Shown here piece by piece: positions 61,750-64,000 of a DNA stretch of 64,000 nt (the stretch's first letter is position 1; each line of letters begins with the position of its first letter). This DNA is from Thermoanaerobaculia bacterium. Lineage in GTDB: Bacteria; Acidobacteriota; Thermoanaerobaculia; Multivoradales; J023. Location of the stretch: NCBI GenBank assembly GCA_030431255.1, contig JAUIJL010000001.1, positions 186,001 through 250,000 of the forward strand, in the 5' to 3' direction. The position numbers and the translations under genes were made by a program. The notes beneath the pieces are model-generated. The model was given only the letters and a program-made list of their open reading frames with translations. It had not been told where the DNA came from and did not search any database.

Positions 61750-63576
61750 GTGAATTCTTTTGCTCTTCTTTACCGCGGATCTTCAAACCGTCGCTCTCGA
61801 TTCCTGCGGTCCGGGTTCGCCGTCTTGGCGCTGACTTGCGGGGTGACCCTGGCCGGCGCTCAGCCGATCACCTACCAAGCCACCTTCGGCGAGAAGGAGA
61901 TGCTCTTCCCGAAGGGCTTGGCGGTCGACGGCTCAGGCAACATTTTCGTCAACGATACCGCCAACGGGCGGGTGCAGAAATTCTCGCCGACCGGCGTGTT
62001 GCTGCTGGAATTCGGTAGCTCCGGCAGTGGGGCCGGTGAGCTGGACTCCAACGGCAACATTGCCCTCGACTCCTCGGGCAATATCTACGTGGCAGATACC
62101 AACAACGATCGAGTTTCGAAATTCAACAGCAGCGGTGTCTTCGTCGGCTCCTGGGGCACCACCGGCAGCGGTGCCGGGCAATTCGACGGTCCCTTCGGCT
62201 TGGCCATCGACAGCGCCGATCAGGTTTATGTGTCCGACGACAACGAGCGGATCCAAAAATTCACCAGCGCCGGCGTGTTCATCGACCAATGGGGCTCGGC
62301 GGGCAGCGGTGACGACGAATTCAACAACCCTTCGGGTCTGGCTTTCGACGATTCGGATCGACTCTATGTGGGTGACGCCGGCAACAACCGAATCAAGCGC
62401 TACAGCTCCACAGGCACTTTCCAAACCGCTTGGCCGACGGGAGCTTCTCTGCCTTTCGACGTGGATGTGGACAGCAGCGGCAATGTATTCGTCGCCACCT
62501 TCTTCGACATCATCCGGAAATTCAATAGCGGCGGCTCGTTGCAGACCCAATGGGGCTCGGAAGGCTCCGGCGAAGGTGAGCTGAACAATCCTCAGGGCAT
62601 TGTGATCGACGCCTCGGGCAATGTTTACGTGGCGGATTCCCACAACAACCGCATTCAAAAATTCGACAATAACGGCATGTTTCTCTCCAAATGGGGTGAC
62701 GCCGGCGGCGAGTTCAATATGGCCTCGGGAATGGCGATCGACGATGACGGCAACCTGTGGCTGACGGATTTTTGGCACGACAGGATGCAGAAGCTCGATC
62801 CCGACGGCGGCTTCCTGGACGGCTTCGGCGGTGTGGGTGAAGGCAATGGTGAATTCAATCGACCCACGGAGGTCGAGCTTGACGGCGCCGGCAATCTCAT
62901 CGTGATCGATCGCAATAACGACCGGATCCAGACATTCACCGCGGCCGGCGCGTTTCTCGACGTTTTTGATTTCCCAAGCATTTCTTTGGGTGAAGGATTC
63001 GGCGTGGACGGCGCGGGCAATATCTACGTGCCCACTTTCACCGACAGCACGGTCAAAAAATACGATAGCGACGGCAACTTCCTCTTTGAGCTCGGCGGAT
63101 TCGGCAGCGCGGACGGTGAATTTTCCGGACCTCGTGACGTGGCCATCGGCGCCGACGGCAGCATCTATGTCACGGACTCGGGCAATGATCGCATCCAGAA
63201 ATTCGACAGCTCGGGTAATTTCCTGGCCAAGTGGGGCTTCGAGGGCACGGGCGACGGTCAGCTGAACGCACCCTGGGATATCGCCATCGACGGCAACGGC
63301 AATCTCTACGTGACCGAGCTCAGCAACCACCGGGTGCAGAAATTCACCTCCAACGGCGGCTGGATCGCCACCTTCGGCTCCGAAGGCACCGCCGACGGGC
63401 AATTCGAGCAGGCGGACGCTATCGCCGTTCAAGGCCCTTTGGAAGACGGCACCACCACCGTTTTCGTCTCGGATCGCAGCGGCCGCGTGCAGCGCTTCAC
63501 CGACCTCAACGACTTCATTTTCGTGGATGGTTTCGAGAGCGGGGACCTGTCCGTTTGGAGCTCAGCATCGCCGTAG
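61750..63576 (+). CDS. Secreted NHL-repeat (12 units) propeller protein with FVDGFESGD tag
   Basis: About 608 residues from GTG 61750, which has GGAGGAA just upstream. A signal peptide ends near LAGAQP. The body is 12 NHL repeats, each with a GNIYVADTNNDRV-like strand (SGNIFVNDTANGRV, GNVYVADSHNNRI, GSIYVTDSGNDRI and others), enough for two six-bladed propellers. Repeats 5, 7 and 9 lack the usual Asp/Asn pair and are degenerate. NHL propellers are protein- or ligand-binding scaffolds. The C-terminus, FIFVDGFESGDLSVW, is the same tag as in the upstream beta-helix protein. The two genes are 143 bases apart on the same strand and may form an operon. Confidence 0.92.
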   Translation: MNSFALLYRGSSNRRSRFLRSGFAVLALTCGVTLAGAQPITYQATFGEKEMLFPKGLAVDGSGNIFVNDTANGRVQKFSPTGVLLLEFGSSGSGAGELDSNGNIALDSSGNIYVADTNNDRVSKFNSSGVFVGSWGTTGSGAGQFDGPFGLAIDSADQVYVSDDNERIQKFTSAGVFIDQWGSAGSGDDEFNNPSGLAFDDSDRLYVGDAGNNRIKRYSSTGTFQTAWPTGASLPFDVDVDSSGNVFVATFFDIIRKFNSGGSLQTQWGSEGSGEGELNNPQGIVIDASGNVYVADSHNNRIQKFDNNGMFLSKWGDAGGEFNMASGMAIDDDGNLWLTDFWHDRMQKLDPDGGFLDGFGGVGEGNGEFNRPTEVELDGAGNLIVIDRNNDRIQTFTAAGAFLDVFDFPSISLGEGFGVDGAGNIYVPTFTDSTVKKYDSDGNFLFELGGFGSADGEFSGPRDVAIGADGSIYVTDSGNDRIQKFDSSGNFLAKWGFEGTGDGQLNAPWDIAIDGNGNLYVTELSNHRVQKFTSNGGWIATFGSEGTADGQFEQADAIAVQGPLEDGTTTVFVSDRSGRVQRFTDLNDFIFVDGFESGDLSVWSSASP

Positions 63577-63741
63577 CGCTTGTCGTCTCGAGCTGCTCAC
63601 TTCAGCGCCGGCTCCGGTGAGCTTGGAACCATTGGACTTTGGAAGTAGACATTCTAAGATCAGCCCGTTGATTCCGGGAGCTTCTCGGCCGGGAAAATCC
63701 CCGTGGCCGATTCACTGGCTGAACGCTGATTGAGGATGTTT

Positions 63742-64000
63742 ATGAGTGATCGGACGGTACCTAGGCCCCCTGCGAATTCCAGGATTCGCCCGGGGCTTCG
63801 CGGTCTTCTCTCAACCTATTTCTTGGTGCTTTGCCTGGCGGGGGCCCACACGGGCGGCGCCGTCGAAGCGGAAGAGATCGGAGTCGAGGAGATGACGAGC
63901 CTCTACACCGAGCTGGCCGCGCCGCCGTGTGAGACCCTGCCGGAGACGGAAAACGGCGGCGCCGGTTTGAAATGCGAGGGGCCGTCGGGCTTTCAGCTCT
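63742..64000 (+). CDS. Secreted hypothetical protein, cut by right window edge
   Basis: An ATG at 63742 with TGAGGA about eight bases upstream opens a frame with no stop before the window ends (86 complete codons). An Arg/Pro-rich n-region leads to a hydrophobic stretch (about 22-36: LSTYFLVLCLAGA), so it is exported. The mature part has MTSLYTELAAPPCETLPE and GLKCEGPSGFQL, a YT-x-L-x(3)-C...C pattern that I recall from small uncharacterised periplasmic proteins. It follows the NHL gene by 165 bases on the same strand. No function assigned. Confidence 0.7.
   Translation, partial: MSDRTVPRPPANSRIRPGLRGLLSTYFLVLCLAGAHTGGAVEAEEIGVEEMTSLYTELAAPPCETLPETENGGAGLKCEGPSGFQL

Noticed and set aside
59939-63432. 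Two long minus-strand open frames opposite the beta-helix and NHL genes
   Set aside because: Both are shadows of strongly repetitive real genes; their V/H/G-rich composition mirrors the repeats of the opposite strand.
1-64000. tRNA, rRNA, insertion sequence or prophage genes
   Set aside because: No transposase, integrase or structural phage frame and no cloverleaf-like stretch was noticed by eye. A tRNAscan-SE run would be needed to exclude a tRNA fully.

Overview
The window looks like chromosome from a high-GC, Gram-negative, free-living heterotroph. Its gene repertoire points to Acidobacteriota, probably the Thermoanaerobaculia/Holophagae side: an ADOP-type FtsX permease, TPR-bearing Ser/Thr kinases paired with an ECF sigma factor, winged-helix/TPR regulators, STN-domain proteins, NHL and FG-GAP secreted proteins, and a C-terminal FVDGFESGD tag. 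This placement is inferred from protein families; there is no rRNA gene here to confirm it. I see no tRNA, rRNA, CRISPR array, phage or insertion sequence.

Region 1-14 kb (mostly minus strand). It begins with a secreted protein cut by the left edge, an orphan FtsX/MacB-type permease, a tiny Cys-rich secreted protein with an operator-like inverted repeat upstream, and a lipoprotein of the sulfatase superfamily. Next comes a transport operon: MarR regulator, RND/MMPL pump, LolA-like periplasmic protein and DUF1302 outer-membrane barrel. Three copies of a GTGTATAT-type MarR operator flank its first two genes. A truncated-haemoglobin/ankyrin fusion and a LapA-like membrane protein follow.

Region 14-31 kb. 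Housekeeping and metabolism: proS, a zinc-ribbon TPR protein, 3-hydroxyacyl-CoA dehydrogenase, FG-GAP and LamG surface proteins, a fatty-acid desaturase, a very large soluble-adenylyl-cyclase-like protein (two cyclase domains, AAA ATPase, TPR), a UbiA-family prenyltransferase, and a response-regulator receiver fused to LpxC.

Region 31-50.8 kb. Envelope and signalling genes: an AsmA-like protein; an ECF sigma / membrane protein / STN-domain cassette with six Cys-paired STN modules; two stand-alone receiver proteins; an acyl-CoA dehydrogenase; an ECF sigma factor translationally coupled to a TPR Ser/Thr kinase; a kinase-FHA-AlkA operon; and a winged-helix/TPR regulator that appears to lack a standard start codon.

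Region 50.8-64 kb. A block of visibly lower GC holds a lipoprotein coupled to a secreted thermolysin-like metalloprotease, converging on a TPR-CHAT (caspase-like) lipoprotein. It is followed by secreted proteins: an M23 peptidase, a parallel beta-helix protein and a 12-repeat NHL propeller protein (the last two share the same C-terminal tag), and a secreted protein cut by the right edge. The most unusual items are the receiver-LpxC fusion, the low-GC protease block, the Cys-paired STN cassette and the globin-ankyrin fusion.
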